DNA of 64,000 bases from Exiguobacterium acetylicum DSM 20416 (GCF_000702605.1 NZ_JNIR01000001.1:2932001-2996000), one strand, 5' to 3'; numbered from the stretch's first letter, positions 8,094 through 18,355 are shown. Made by a program: numbers and translations. The notes: a model not told the origin generated them from the letters alone.

Positions 8094-9389
8094 ATGTTTC
8101 GACCCGTATATGAAGAGATTCGACAAATGACGATTGCGAAGGTACTTGATTTTTACGATCATGAAATTCGTCAGCTCAATGAGCAAGCACGTCAGGAAAA
8201 GTACGACAAGATGAGTTTGAGTCCATTTCGCTTTTTCCGCGGGAGTTCACATCTGTTTTATTATGACGTGACGCGAATCCCTCTTGGTTTTGATACACCT
8301 CGTGATAAACCGACGTGGATTCAAGGCGATCTTCACTTTGAGAATTTTGGTGTTCATGGCAATGCGAAGGGAGAGATCATCTACGATATCAATGATTTTG
8401 ATGAAGGGTACTTAGGATCTTATTTATATGATTTGATTCGCATGGCGGTCTCCGTCCGGTTGTTCGCTGAAGAGGCAGGATACGATCCGACTCCTGCGAT
8501 TCGAAATTATGTCCTGGAATACTTACACGATTTAAAAAAGTACGCTCTCGGAAAAGATCCGAGTGATGTCTGTTTTACTCGGGATAATACGAAAGGACCA
8601 ATCAAGAAGTTGATTAAAAAAGCAGAAAAGAAACGTGAAGAATTAATGGGAGAGCGGACGGAACTGGTGGATGGCGTGAGACGTTTTTGTACATTACCGG
8701 ATATGGCAGCGGTAGATGATCCGACGCGAATAGCGATTGAGTCTGCTTGGTCCTCCTATATCGAGACGATTGACGCAGAGGATCGTCGTGACGAAGCGTT
8801 CTATACAATCAAGGATATCGTCCGGAAACTAGACAGTGGAACGGCATCGATTGGTCTTGAACGCTATTACATCTTGATTGAGGGGGAGGGAGGGGAAGAG
8901 GATTTGATTCTAGAGATGAAACAAGCTCAGACTTCTGTCCCTTCGTTGTTCCTTCCCGTCCATCGTCCAGAAGCAGAAACAGTTCATCAAGGACGCCGGA
9001 TCATCACGTCCCAAAAAGCGATGCAGGCACATGAGGATCCATATCTTGGCTACCTGACGATTGGGAAAAAGGAATATTATGTACGTGAGCGCTCGCCATA
9101 TAAGAAAAAACTAAAAGCAAAGCATATCAAAAGTCAGGAAGACCTTGAGAACGTATTGTGTATTCAAGGTCAAATCACCGCGAAAATCCATGCGCGGGCG
9201 GATCAGGACGCCGGGATTAAAGAAAAAATTTTGACACATCATGCGGATGTTGAAATCATCCAAGCCATTGGTGTTTCGGACACCGCTTTTTTAGAGCAAA
9301 TCGAGCGTTGGTCAGAAGCCTACGTGACACGAACAAAGCTGGATTACCAAGTGTTTTTGGAGTGGGTGAAGACTCGAAAAACAAATTAA
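8094..9389 (+). CDS. DUF2252 family protein (kinase-like fold)
   Basis: A 431-residue soluble protein. The N-terminal part has SPFRFFRGS, then WIQGDLHFENFG (about 79-90), which looks like the catalytic loop of aminoglycoside-kinase-like proteins, and YDINDFDEG (about 100-108) resembling the metal-binding loop. These are hallmarks of DUF2252, whose members have no firm biochemical role that I know. GAAGGGAGAG lies before the ATG. It has terminators on both sides and so appears to stand alone. Confidence 0.85.
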   Translation: MFRPVYEEIRQMTIAKVLDFYDHEIRQLNEQARQEKYDKMSLSPFRFFRGSSHLFYYDVTRIPLGFDTPRDKPTWIQGDLHFENFGVHGNAKGEIIYDINDFDEGYLGSYLYDLIRMAVSVRLFAEEAGYDPTPAIRNYVLEYLHDLKKYALGKDPSDVCFTRDNTKGPIKKLIKKAEKKREELMGERTELVDGVRRFCTLPDMAAVDDPTRIAIESAWSSYIETIDAEDRRDEAFYTIKDIVRKLDSGTASIGLERYYILIEGEGGEEDLILEMKQAQTSVPSLFLPVHRPEAETVHQGRRIITSQKAMQAHEDPYLGYLTIGKKEYYVRERSPYKKKLKAKHIKSQEDLENVLCIQGQITAKIHARADQDAGIKEKILTHHADVEIIQAIGVSDTAFLEQIERWSEAYVTRTKLDYQVFLEWVKTRKTN

Positions 9390-9414
9390 AAACCTAACAA
9401 ACTGAGGCTTGTCA

Positions 9415-9452
9415 GATGGCTGTGTAACATGTGTTACACAGCCATCTTTTTT
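9415..9452 (+). terminator. Terminator of the DUF2252 gene
   Basis: A perfect 15-bp stem GATGGCTGTGTAACA / TGTTACACAGCCATC with a two-base loop and six T. Confidence 0.92.
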
Positions 9453-9614
9453 GTACGGATTTTTTTGTTTAACGAATGAAAGCGTTCAATAAAATAGAAA
9501 TAGGTATAATGACCTATATCAATTTATCAGAAAACTTCGTAAATTTTTGATTAAGTTCTTGCGGACGACTCGCTCCGTAGGACGAATCATAACAGGTACA
9601 GGGGGAAATACATC

Positions 9615-11051
9615 ATGAGTTTGACGCGGAAAAAAGATGTTTCCGCTATGATTGCTGCAAGTAAACGAAACAGTGGACTTGCTCGAAATCTTGGCGCGAT
9701 GGATTTAACGTTTTTAGGAATTGGCGCCATCATCGGAACCGGAATCTTCGTTTTGACGGGAACAGGAGCATTGACCGCAGGACCAGGACTTATCGTATCA
9801 TTCATCTTATCTGCCATCGCCTGTGGTCTAGCCGCTCTTGCTTACGCTGAATTCGCATCAACGATTCCGGTCAGTGGATCCGTCTATACGTACACGTACG
9901 CAACGATGGGAGAGATATTCGCTTGGATCATCGGTTGGAACTTGATCCTCGAATATGGACTTGCCTCCAGTGCCGTTGCAGCAGGTTGGTCTGGGTACTT
10001 CCAGTCCTTACTCGCAGGATTCAACATCCATGTGCCAACAGCCTTATCAGCAGCTCCTGGAGCAGTCGAAGGAGCCAAGACATACTTCAACCTTCCAGCG
10101 TTCTTAATCCTCTTTGCCATTACGGCATTGTTGTCGATGGGAATCAAGGAAACGAAACGTGTCAACAACATCATGGTCCTCATCAAGGTTGCAGTCGTCA
10201 TTCTCTTCATCGTTGTTGGTGTTGGCTACGTTGAGCCATCGAACTGGACACCGTTCACACCATTTGGTTGGGGAGGTGTCTTCTCAGGTGCCGCGATCGT
10301 CTTCTTCGCGTACATTGGTTTTGATGCCGTCACATCAGCAGCTGAAGAAGTCCGTGATCCGCAAAAGAACTTGCCACGCGGGATCATCGGTTCACTCGCT
10401 GTTTGTACAGTCCTTTACGTCATCGTCGCAGCCATCATGACAGGAATCGTACCGTACCAACAGTTCGCTGGTGTCGATCATCCAGTCTCACTTGCGATTC
10501 AAATGGCGGGTCAAAGCTGGGTAGCTGGATTCATCGATCTCGGTGCGATCCTCGGGATCACAACGGTCATTCTCGTCATGACTTACGGAATGGTGCGTCT
10601 TGCATTCGCCATCTCGCGTGACGGAATGTTCCCGAAAGTGTTCTCTGAAGTGCATCCGAAGTACCAAACACCATTCAAGGCGACTTGGATGATCGGACTG
10701 GGAAGCTCACTCGTTGCTGGTTTCGTTCCGCTCGATGTCATCGCAAACCTCGTCAACATGGGTACGCTCGCAGCATTCGTCTTGATCTCTGTCGCTGTCT
10801 TGATTCTTCGTAAGACACAGCCGGATCTCCCGCGTGCGTTCAAATGTCCAGGTATGCCATATGTGCCAATCGCAGCAATCGCTGCATGTCTCTTCTTGAT
10901 GTTCAACTTGAAACTCGAGACATGGATTGCATTCGGAATCTGGCTTGCCATCGGTTTAGTCCTTTACTTTACGTTTGCACGTAAGAGTTCGAATTTACAC
11001 CCAGGAAATATGCCGGCAGCGGAACTCGCTGCTTCGAAAGAAGAACAGTAA
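9615..11051 (+). CDS. APC amino acid permease, CAT type (YfnA-like)
   Basis: A 478-residue permease with about 12 membrane helices. GIGAIIGTGIFVLTGTGAL in helix 1 and RDPQKNLPRGI after helix 6 place it in the cationic amino acid transporter (CAT) branch. The substrate is probably a neutral or cationic amino acid; nothing here fixes it. AGGGGG lies 9 nt before the ATG. The 225-nt upstream gap holds the previous terminator and a TATAAT (9505-9510) inside an ATAGGT...ACCTAT repeat, a possible promoter and operator. It converges on glpD over a shared terminator. Confidence 0.85.
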   Translation: MSLTRKKDVSAMIAASKRNSGLARNLGAMDLTFLGIGAIIGTGIFVLTGTGALTAGPGLIVSFILSAIACGLAALAYAEFASTIPVSGSVYTYTYATMGEIFAWIIGWNLILEYGLASSAVAAGWSGYFQSLLAGFNIHVPTALSAAPGAVEGAKTYFNLPAFLILFAITALLSMGIKETKRVNNIMVLIKVAVVILFIVVGVGYVEPSNWTPFTPFGWGGVFSGAAIVFFAYIGFDAVTSAAEEVRDPQKNLPRGIIGSLAVCTVLYVIVAAIMTGIVPYQQFAGVDHPVSLAIQMAGQSWVAGFIDLGAILGITTVILVMTYGMVRLAFAISRDGMFPKVFSEVHPKYQTPFKATWMIGLGSSLVAGFVPLDVIANLVNMGTLAAFVLISVAVLILRKTQPDLPRAFKCPGMPYVPIAAIAACLFLMFNLKLETWIAFGIWLAIGLVLYFTFARKSSNLHPGNMPAAELAASKEEQ

Positions 11052-11060
11052 CACACAAGA

Positions 11061-11093
11061 AGACCCGGTCGCCTGAAGGCGATCGGGTCTTTT
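11061..11093. terminator. Shared terminator between the convergent permease and glpD
   Basis: AGACCCGGTCGCC-TGAA-GGCGATCGGGTCT, a 13-bp stem with one G-T pair, followed by TTTT on the plus strand. It is the only hairpin between the two convergent genes. Confidence 0.85.
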
Positions 11094-11097
11094 GATG

Positions 11098-12759
11098 TTA
11101 TGAAAGTGGAACAGGTCCTTTGACGCGGACCGCATCGAATTCACGACGAATACTTTCATTGGCTTTGGCTTCATCTTCTGCCGACCAGCCGAGTTCGCTA
11201 CGCATTAAGGCGAGAACACCATCTGCGTACTGTTCAGCGTGAGGGAAATCAAAGAAGACGGCCGAGGCACGACGGTTCAAGAAGTCGCCGGGTTGCATGA
11301 CGAGTTCAGCTTCTAATCCATATAGAAGGGCGCCGAACCAGTGTAACGGTAATTGATAACGAGCTGCCTCGTCGCCACGTGTCCGAATCAACTCGTAGAC
11401 ACGTTCGACGTTCGTACCGTAACGTTGGATGAGCCATGTCGCCTCATTCGGTGACAATCCAAGTGCTTCTCCTTTTGGTTGTTGTTCTTTCAAGTAGCGG
11501 GCAAATCCTTTACTTCCTTGTGGATGACCACCACCAAGCAAGATATCGTGCGTGCGGGAAGCGAGGTAAATCCGATTTTCTTCTGTCTTGAATTGGTCTG
11601 CGACCATATCGATGATTCGTTCTGCCATCTTCCGGTACCCGGTCAACTTACCACCAGCGATTGACATCAGCCCGGATTTCGAGACGAAGATTTCATCTTT
11701 TCGGGACAGTTCACTCGGATCCTTTCCATCTTCATGAATGAGTGGACGAAGTCCGGACCATGTCGATTCAACGTGTTCAGGTCGTAACTCGACGTTGAAC
11801 ATTTGATTCGTCGCCTCTAAGATATAGTCCTGATCCTCGACAGTGACACCCGGCTCAAGAATATCTCCTTTATAATTCGTGTCGGTCGTTCCGACGTAGG
11901 TTTTCCCTTCGCGTGGAATCGCAAAAATCATCCGACCATCTGGAACGTCGAAATAAACGGCTTGTTGGAGTGGGAAATGCGCTTGATCGATGACGAGATG
12001 AATCCCTTTCGTCAGGTGAAGTGATTTCCCAGCTTTCGAACCATCTTTTTCGCGTAGTTCGTCGACCCATGGACCGGTTGCATTGATGATTTTCTTCGCC
12101 CGAATCGTATACGTTTTTTCACTTAAGACGTCACGGACTTCGACACCGACAACTTTTCCATTGTGGTAGACGAGCGATTCAGCCTTCGTATAGTTTACGG
12201 CACGTCCACCGTAACCAACGGCTGCCTTTAAGACTTCGACCGTCAGTCGGGCATCATCCGTTTTATATTCGACATAACGACCGCCACCGACCAAGTGTTC
12301 CGAACGTAATAGTGGTTCGTAACGTAACGTTTCTTCTTTACTGAGCATCGTCCGGCGTTCATGGCGTTTGACGCCTGCGAGCTGGTCATAGACGCGTAAG
12401 CCAATCGAGGTCGAGAAGCTGCCAAACGTCCCGCCTTCGACGAGTGGAAGCATCATCCACTCCGGCGTCGTCACGTGTGGGGCGTTCTCATACACGATGG
12501 CACGTTCTTTTCCGACTTCGGCAACAAGTTTGATCTCAAACTGCTTTAGATAACGCAATCCACCATGGACGAGTTTCGTCGATCGGCTCGATGTCCCTTC
12601 GGCGAAGTCCTGCATCTCGATCAATCCTGTCCGCATGCCTCGACTTTGTGCGTCAAGCAGAATACCGGCTCCCGTGATACCGCCCCCGATAACGAGCACA
12701 TCTAAAAGTTCTTGTCCCATCTCTTCTAACCAAGCTGTCCGTTCTGTACTTGAAAACAT
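11098..12759 (-). CDS. glpD: Aerobic glycerol-3-phosphate dehydrogenase
   Basis: A 553-residue FAD enzyme that oxidises glycerol 3-phosphate to dihydroxyacetone phosphate and passes electrons to quinone at the membrane. The dinucleotide motif VIGGGITGAG (23-32) and the block GTSSRSTKLVHGGLRYLK are diagnostic. The ATG at 12759 has GGGGGAAG at good distance; the longer reading upstream lacks a site. It lies 32 nt after the oxidoreductase gene, so the two may be cotranscribed. No glpF or glpK is next to it, unlike in Bacillus. Confidence 0.95.
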   Translation of the reverse strand: MFSSTERTAWLEEMGQELLDVLVIGGGITGAGILLDAQSRGMRTGLIEMQDFAEGTSSRSTKLVHGGLRYLKQFEIKLVAEVGKERAIVYENAPHVTTPEWMMLPLVEGGTFGSFSTSIGLRVYDQLAGVKRHERRTMLSKEETLRYEPLLRSEHLVGGGRYVEYKTDDARLTVEVLKAAVGYGGRAVNYTKAESLVYHNGKVVGVEVRDVLSEKTYTIRAKKIINATGPWVDELREKDGSKAGKSLHLTKGIHLVIDQAHFPLQQAVYFDVPDGRMIFAIPREGKTYVGTTDTNYKGDILEPGVTVEDQDYILEATNQMFNVELRPEHVESTWSGLRPLIHEDGKDPSELSRKDEIFVSKSGLMSIAGGKLTGYRKMAERIIDMVADQFKTEENRIYLASRTHDILLGGGHPQGSKGFARYLKEQQPKGEALGLSPNEATWLIQRYGTNVERVYELIRTRGDEAARYQLPLHWFGALLYGLEAELVMQPGDFLNRRASAVFFDFPHAEQYADGVLALMRSELGWSAEDEAKANESIRREFDAVRVKGPVPLS

Positions 12760-12791
12760 CTTGTCTTCCCCCTGTTCGTCTGAATGGATAG

Positions 12792-13760
12792 TTAGTCTAC
12801 TTTTATCCATGTACCCGATTTTGCACTCTTTTGAGCACGATCAATGATTTTCATGACGAGTTCAGCCTGTTTCGGAGAGACAGGTGGTGTTGTCCGCTTA
12901 CGAATAGCTGGCGCGAGATCTGTATAATAATCGCCAAATTGCCCGGAGACAAAAGGAAAGTCTTCAATGGGTCCGTTTGCTTCAGCCAACTGATAAGTCG
13001 TTCGTTTCGTATCGACTTCATCGACAAAATAGCTTGCTTGTGTCCCGTGTACCATTAGCGAAGGACCAACAGCCGGAACGATGGAACCGATGTGTAAAAT
13101 AGCGCGTCGCGTACCGAATGCTAAAATCAGATGTGTATAGTCATCAACGATCCCACCTTGCCGTTGAATCGTTTGGTCACAAAAGACGCGATCCGGAATT
13201 TCATCGAAGGCGACGAGTGCTTGATCAATCAAGTGTGACCCCAGGTCATACAGTAGACCGGCACCGGGCACGTCCTGTTCGCGCCAACGATCTTCAACGT
13301 CTGGACGATAGCGATCATAATGCGCTTCGAACGTTTGGAGAGTGCCGAGACGTCCGGATTCGAGTAAGGTCATCAGCGTTCGAAAGTCCTTCGTATACCG
13401 ACGATTATGATAAACTGTCAGTAACCGATCGTGTATACGTGCTAGTTCTGTCAACGTTTCGGCTTCTTCAAGCGTGACAGTGAACGGTTTCTCGACGAGT
13501 ACATCACAGCCTGATAGCAAAGCGAGGCGCGCAAGTGGATAATGTAGTTCATTTGCTGTCGCGATGACGACTAAATCAATCTGTTCTTTAGCGAGCAAGT
13601 CTTCAAGTGTCGAATAAACAGGTAGCGTCACGTCATAAGCAGCGACTGCTTCCGGACGACTCGACTGAACAGCAACTAACTGATAATCAGGTGCGTGTAA
13701 ATAAGGAGCATGTAAATGTTCACCGGCAATACCAAAACCAACTAAAGCGATACGAATCAT
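12792..13760 (-). CDS. Gfo/Idh/MocA family oxidoreductase
   Basis: A 322-residue NAD(P)-dependent dehydrogenase. The Rossmann motif is VGFGIAG (residues 6-12), and VLVEKPFTVTLEEA (about 90-103) carries the conserved EKP lysine. The C-terminal half is the alpha/beta substrate domain. Related enzymes oxidise inositols or sugars (YvaA/YdgJ type); the substrate here is unknown. The ATG at 13760 is favoured over the GTG at 13769, which touches the AAAGGGA site. It reads into glpD after 32 nt. Confidence 0.85.
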   Translation of the reverse strand: MIRIALVGFGIAGEHLHAPYLHAPDYQLVAVQSSRPEAVAAYDVTLPVYSTLEDLLAKEQIDLVVIATANELHYPLARLALLSGCDVLVEKPFTVTLEEAETLTELARIHDRLLTVYHNRRYTKDFRTLMTLLESGRLGTLQTFEAHYDRYRPDVEDRWREQDVPGAGLLYDLGSHLIDQALVAFDEIPDRVFCDQTIQRQGGIVDDYTHLILAFGTRRAILHIGSIVPAVGPSLMVHGTQASYFVDEVDTKRTTYQLAEANGPIEDFPFVSGQFGDYYTDLAPAIRKRTTPPVSPKQAELVMKIIDRAQKSAKSGTWIKVD

Positions 13761-13817
13761 GGAAAACACATCCCTTTCAAGTTCATACCCTCAATCTACC
13801 ACAAGGAGGAATACAAG

Positions 13818-14084
13818 ATGATTACGGAACAACATATCATTGAAAAGATGCGTCAAGCGATGCAACGCATTGAGCAAACGACAGGAGCCGCCCAGAAAGA
13901 GCAGATTGCAGCGATGAAGGCGTACTGTGAACTATTACTTGAATCTGAGGCGACATCAAGTTCAACGATATCGCTACCTACGTCAACACCTCAGGCAACA
14001 CCAACAGTCGATCCGATGTTAGCGCGCTTCATGGGTGTTTCGCAGGATAAAGAAGAAAAAGGCACTTCCTTGCTCGATTTTTGA
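13818..14084 (+). CDS. YwdI-family (DUF5327) small protein
   Basis: An 88-residue protein with an N-terminal helical segment (IIEKMRQAMQRIEQ), a Ser/Thr/Pro-rich linker (about 47-65) and the C-terminal end SLLDF. This layout matches YwdI/DUF5327 proteins of Bacillales, of unknown function. AAGGAGG lies 8 nt before the ATG. It diverges from the Gfo-type oxidoreductase and is followed after 60 nt by the SDR gene. Confidence 0.65.
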   Translation: MITEQHIIEKMRQAMQRIEQTTGAAQKEQIAAMKAYCELLLESEATSSSTISLPTSTPQATPTVDPMLARFMGVSQDKEEKGTSLLDF

Positions 14085-14144
14085 ATGAAATGACGCGATT
14101 CAGGGAATAACCATCACAGTTGAAATGAGAAGGGGAGATACGTC

Positions 14145-14795
14145 ATGAAAACAGTAATCGTCATTGGAGCAGGACCAGGGAATGGATATGAGATCAGCAA
14201 ACGATTCGGACAAGAAGGCTTTCAAGTCGTTTGTGCGGCGCGGACACAAGAAACACTCGCAGCCGTTATCACGGAACTAAAAGAAGCGGGTGTGGAAGCG
14301 GTCGGAGTGGAATGTGATGCTTCTCGAAAAGCCGATATCGCATCACTCATCGAATGGACAGAGGAGCAGTACGGACAAGTTGATGTCTTAGTCTATAATG
14401 CTTCGATTTTACATCAAGCGTCTGTCCTTGAAGTCTCAGCAGAACAGATTACGAAAGAGTTCGAAATCGATGTGCTCGGTGCACTGCATGCCGCACAACT
14501 CGTTGCTCCGTCGATGCAAGAACGAAAAGACGGCGCGATCCTGATTACTGGAGGCGGCGCTGCGATGCAAGCGATCAAATCGTTGCCAGGGCTTTCAATC
14601 GGGAAGGCAGGCGTTCGACAAGTGACGCATATGTTACATGATACATTGAAGGAAGACGGTGTCTACGTCGGAACTGTCACGATTGCCGGAGAAGTGAAGC
14701 GTGGCACGGCACTTGATCCAAAAAATGTAGCGGAAGCGTTCTATCAACTTTATACGAACCGAAATGAAGTCGAAACGGTTCTATCAGCAGACTAA
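14145..14795 (+). CDS. Atypical short-chain dehydrogenase (SDR) without the catalytic Tyr
   Basis: A 216-residue Rossmann protein. The nucleotide loop is GAGPGNGYE (7-15) instead of the classical TGxxxGIG. NAS and DVLGA blocks are present. Where classical SDRs have YxxxK, this protein reads LSIGK (about 150-154), so the active-site Tyr is replaced and the Lys is kept. It may bind NADP(H) without ordinary alcohol dehydrogenase chemistry. AAGGGGAG precedes the ATG. A hairpin separates it from the nuclease gene. Confidence 0.75.
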   Translation: MKTVIVIGAGPGNGYEISKRFGQEGFQVVCAARTQETLAAVITELKEAGVEAVGVECDASRKADIASLIEWTEEQYGQVDVLVYNASILHQASVLEVSAEQITKEFEIDVLGALHAAQLVAPSMQERKDGAILITGGGAAMQAIKSLPGLSIGKAGVRQVTHMLHDTLKEDGVYVGTVTIAGEVKRGTALDPKNVAEAFYQLYTNRNEVETVLSAD

Positions 14796-14814
14796 CGAAT
14801 AACCAAGATAGCAT

Positions 14815-14848
14815 ATGCGGGTTCGGGCTTTGACCGGATCCGTATTTT
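14815..14848 (+). terminator. Probable terminator of the SDR gene
   Basis: ATGCGGGTTCGG pairs with CCGGATCCGTAT through several G-U pairs, followed by TTTT. It ends just before the nuclease ribosome site. Confidence 0.55.
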
Positions 14849-14870
14849 CATGGAAAGGAGCGAAACAAAA

Positions 14871-15581
14871 GTGAGACGATACGCCATGATGAGTCTACTT
14901 TTTCTATTCGTTCTCATCGGTTGTGCACCAGAAGAAACCGATGTGCTTGGCATCAAACAACCGGATGACGAAAAGGTCACGAAGGCGACGGTCGAGCGCG
15001 TCATCGATGGGGATACGTTAAAAGTAAAGTTGGCGGATGGAAAAACGGAGGACGTTCGTCTACTCCTTGTCGATACACCAGAAACCGTCAAACCGGATAC
15101 ACCGGTTCAACCATATGGAACGGAAGCGTCAGCGTTTACGAAAGAGACCTTACCGAGCGGAACAGCTATTCGGGTCGAGCGTGACCATTCCCGGACCGAT
15201 CGATACGGAAGATTACTCGCATACGTCTGGTACGGTGATAAGATGTTGAATCAGGAGTTACTTCGAAAAGGGCTCGCACGTGTAGCGTTCGTCTATGAGC
15301 CGGATACACGTTATGTCGATATGTTCGAACAGATCGAACAGGAAGCCAAGCAGTCGAAGAAAAAGATTTGGGAGCACGATGGCTACGTCACAAATCGTGG
15401 CTTTGACGCTCAAGCGATTACAGAAACGAAATCCTGCGAAATCAAAGGCAACATCAATCGGTCAGGTAAAAAAATCTACCATGTACCGGGAGGGCAGTCC
15501 TACGATGAAGTGAAGCCGGAGCAACGATTCTGTACGGAAAAAGAAGCAGAAGAAGCCGGATTCGTCCGCGCTACACGCTAA
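14871..15581 (+). CDS. Thermonuclease-family lipoprotein with C-terminal sunset-type domain
   Basis: A 236-residue lipoprotein beginning at GTG 14871, where AAAGGAG sits 10 nt upstream. The signal peptide ends in lipobox LIGC (Cys 18). The SNase domain (about 45-170) keeps the catalytic residues seen in VRLLLVDTPE and DRYGRLLAYVW. The tail (about 185-236) has CEIKGNINRSGKKIYHVPGG and a second Cys, typical of the small domain that often follows SNase in Bacillales. It should be a membrane-anchored, calcium-dependent extracellular nuclease. Confidence 0.9.
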   Translation: MRRYAMMSLLFLFVLIGCAPEETDVLGIKQPDDEKVTKATVERVIDGDTLKVKLADGKTEDVRLLLVDTPETVKPDTPVQPYGTEASAFTKETLPSGTAIRVERDHSRTDRYGRLLAYVWYGDKMLNQELLRKGLARVAFVYEPDTRYVDMFEQIEQEAKQSKKKIWEHDGYVTNRGFDAQAITETKSCEIKGNINRSGKKIYHVPGGQSYDEVKPEQRFCTEKEAEEAGFVRATR

Positions 15582-15588
15582 TGAATGC

Positions 15589-15622
15589 AAACAAAAAGCC
15601 ATCTACCGATGGCTTTTTGTTT
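15589..15622. terminator. Bidirectional terminator between the nuclease and CDF genes
   Basis: AAACAAAAAGCCATC and GATGGCTTTTTGTTT pair around TACC. The A/T-rich arms serve both strands, and the CDF stop codon starts within it. Confidence 0.9.
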
Positions 15623-16598
15623 ATTCTACAGGTGGTGAGGGAGATTGATACTGTTGTACTTTATCATCTTCATCAAAGGAGATCGTGACATCGGTGACCC
15701 CTTTAAGAATTCGAATTTGCAGTTCAAGCCGGTCCTTGATGTCGTCCGCTTGGGCAATCGTTAAGTTAGGATCCACTTCAATCTCTGTCTCGACATGGAA
15801 GTGATCCCCTTCCTTGATGACTTCAAGTTTTTCGATATCCCGAACGGCCTCATCACGTAAGAGAATTTCACCAATTTTAGCAGTCAGTACTTCATCAATT
15901 TCACCGAGCGCACCGGCAGCGTTTTGAATAAAGACATTATAAACGACGTAAAACATCATCAGACCAATCAAAATCGATGCAATGCCCTCTGCTTGATAAA
16001 ACGATGTGTAGTGTGAAATCAGAACAGCGATGATTGCGATGATACCACCGAGAGTCGCAACAAGATCTTCCATGAAGACAAGACGTGTAGCTGGTTTTGC
16101 CTGCCCAAGATGGGTGAAGCTTTGACCAACAAGTGTCAACCCTCTAGACTTAAGCCCGGTTTCATGAGCAATCTCGATCATCGCTTTATAAAAGACGCCG
16201 ACTTCGAGTACAACACCAATTCCAAGTGCCGTCAAAATGATCCAAAGCCCAGTCGTCTCTTCGCCAGGACCATGTGTGATATGCAAGATGCCTTCCCGGA
16301 TCGTCTCATACGCAAGCAACGCGACGACGATGATTGCAGCCAGTAACACGAGGTTAACAAGGCGACCGAATCCGTTCGGAAACCGTTTCGTCGGTGCTTT
16401 TTTACTGAGAGCAGAACCGATATAGACGAAAAACTGATTCGCCGCATCACCGATTGTATGCATCATTTCGGCAAACATCGCCACATTCCCAGTCAAGATA
16501 TAAGCGACGAACTTGATGATAGCAATGATTGTATTGACGACAGCAGCAGCAAGGGCTGACTTATTGCCGCGACGGATCAATGAGAAAAAAGTGGCCAT
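15621..16598 (-). CDS. Cation diffusion facilitator family transporter
   Basis: A 325-residue protein with about six membrane helices and a cytoplasmic C-terminal domain (about 235-310). Helix 2 has EMMHTIGDAANQ with the HxxxD metal site; helix 5 has FMEDLVAT with Asp but no matching His, as in the ZnT9-like branch. It likely exports a divalent metal against protons. AAGGAG lies before the ATG. It is 32 nt downstream of gdh with no terminator between, so it may be the third gene of glcU-gdh. Confidence 0.85.
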   Translation of the reverse strand: MATFFSLIRRGNKSALAAAVVNTIIAIIKFVAYILTGNVAMFAEMMHTIGDAANQFFVYIGSALSKKAPTKRFPNGFGRLVNLVLLAAIIVVALLAYETIREGILHITHGPGEETTGLWIILTALGIGVVLEVGVFYKAMIEIAHETGLKSRGLTLVGQSFTHLGQAKPATRLVFMEDLVATLGGIIAIIAVLISHYTSFYQAEGIASILIGLMMFYVVYNVFIQNAAGALGEIDEVLTAKIGEILLRDEAVRDIEKLEVIKEGDHFHVETEIEVDPNLTIAQADDIKDRLELQIRILKGVTDVTISFDEDDKVQQYQSPSPPVE

Positions 16599-16630
16599 GA
16601 GCGGTTCTCTCCTTGTCTATTCAAAATAGG

Positions 16631-17422
<792 letters not shown>

Positions 17423-17433
17423 TCACTCCTTCA

Positions 17434-18288
17434 TTATTGTTTCGTAAATCCAATCATGATTCCGCCGGCAACGACTAAAATACAACCGATGATGACAAAG
17501 GTCATCTCTTTCTTTGTCTTCGTTTCTTTCAGTAAGAGGACACCGCCAATCGTTGAGATGACGACCCCTGTTTGGGAGAGGGAGAAGCTCGTCGCGACCC
17601 CGACTTTTGCTGTGGCAAACAGTAAAGCGACGTTCCCGACAGCCCACATGAGTCCACCAACCGTATTGCCGGCTGTTTTTTTCGTGAAGAGATCTCCTTC
17701 TCGTAAAGAAAGAAGAATCGCACTCACGACCATCCCGACAGCTTGTGGTAAGACTGCTTCCCAGCCATTGATATCGAACCAACGGGCAATGACGACGTAG
17801 CCGACATACCCGACAGTCGAGATGAGGAGGAGCGTCAGACCTTTTCCTATATTCTCATCTTCTTTACTCTTATCTTCCTTGTAAGACGTGAAAGCTGCTC
17901 CGGCAATGATCAATACAAGGGCACTGATTCCGAGAATCAACGCAGTTGTCGTTGACCACTCTCCGAAAGCGAGAACACCGAACAATGATGTTCCGACGAG
18001 TTGCATTCCTGTTGAGATTGGCATCGTCTTTGAGACACCCATCTGACGAAAGGCAGCAAACTGATTTTTTTGACCGAGCGCCCAGAAAGCACCAGAAAAG
18101 AATCCGGCGATCCAAGCAGTCGTCGACAGCTCTGGGCTGACAAAAAAGAAGGTGACGATCGCGAAAAGCAACGCACCCAGAGTCGTACCGATAATTTGTT
18201 GCGCCGTTGAACCTCCGATTTTCGAGACGACGAGCGGCAACGATCCCCACATCAATGCAGGAACGATGGCAATTAAAATATCAATCAA
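17434..18288 (-). CDS. glcU: Glucose uptake protein, GRP transporter family
   Basis: A 284-residue protein with about ten membrane helices of the GRP/DMT fold; early [17 protein letters not shown] is a GlcU signature. It imports glucose without phosphorylation, which suits the next gene, glucose dehydrogenase. I chose the TTG at 18288, which has GAGGTG 6 nt upstream and gives the length of Bacillus GlcU. The GTG at 18297 overlaps that ribosome site. A sigma-B-like promoter lies at 18330-18355. Confidence 0.9.
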   Translation of the reverse strand: MIDILIAIVPALMWGSLPLVVSKIGGSTAQQIIGTTLGALLFAIVTFFFVSPELSTTAWIAGFFSGAFWALGQKNQFAAFRQMGVSKTMPISTGMQLVGTSLFGVLAFGEWSTTTALILGISALVLIIAGAAFTSYKEDKSKEDENIGKGLTLLLISTVGYVGYVVIARWFDINGWEAVLPQAVGMVVSAILLSLREGDLFTKKTAGNTVGGLMWAVGNVALLFATAKVGVATSFSLSQTGVVISTIGGVLLLKETKTKKEMTFVIIGCILVVAGGIMIGFTKQ

Positions 18289-18329
18289 GTGTTTCACCTC
18301 TCCTTACTATTATCTCTCTACTTGAAGCT

Positions 18330-18355
18330 GTACCCCGCGAGACGCGAGGAAAAAC
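18330..18355 (-). promoter_or_regulatory. Sigma-B-like promoter of glcU-gdh
   Basis: On the minus strand GTTTTT (18355-18350), 14 nt, then GGGTAC (18335-18330). This fits the sigma-B pattern GTTTNN-N12-15-GGGNAN. Transcription would start about 25 nt before the glcU ribosome site. Confidence 0.55.

Noticed and set aside
9478-9492. cre-like TGAAAGCGTTCAAT before the CAT-type permease
   Set aside because: The final CA is two bases too early for the 14-mer consensus, so only half the site fits.
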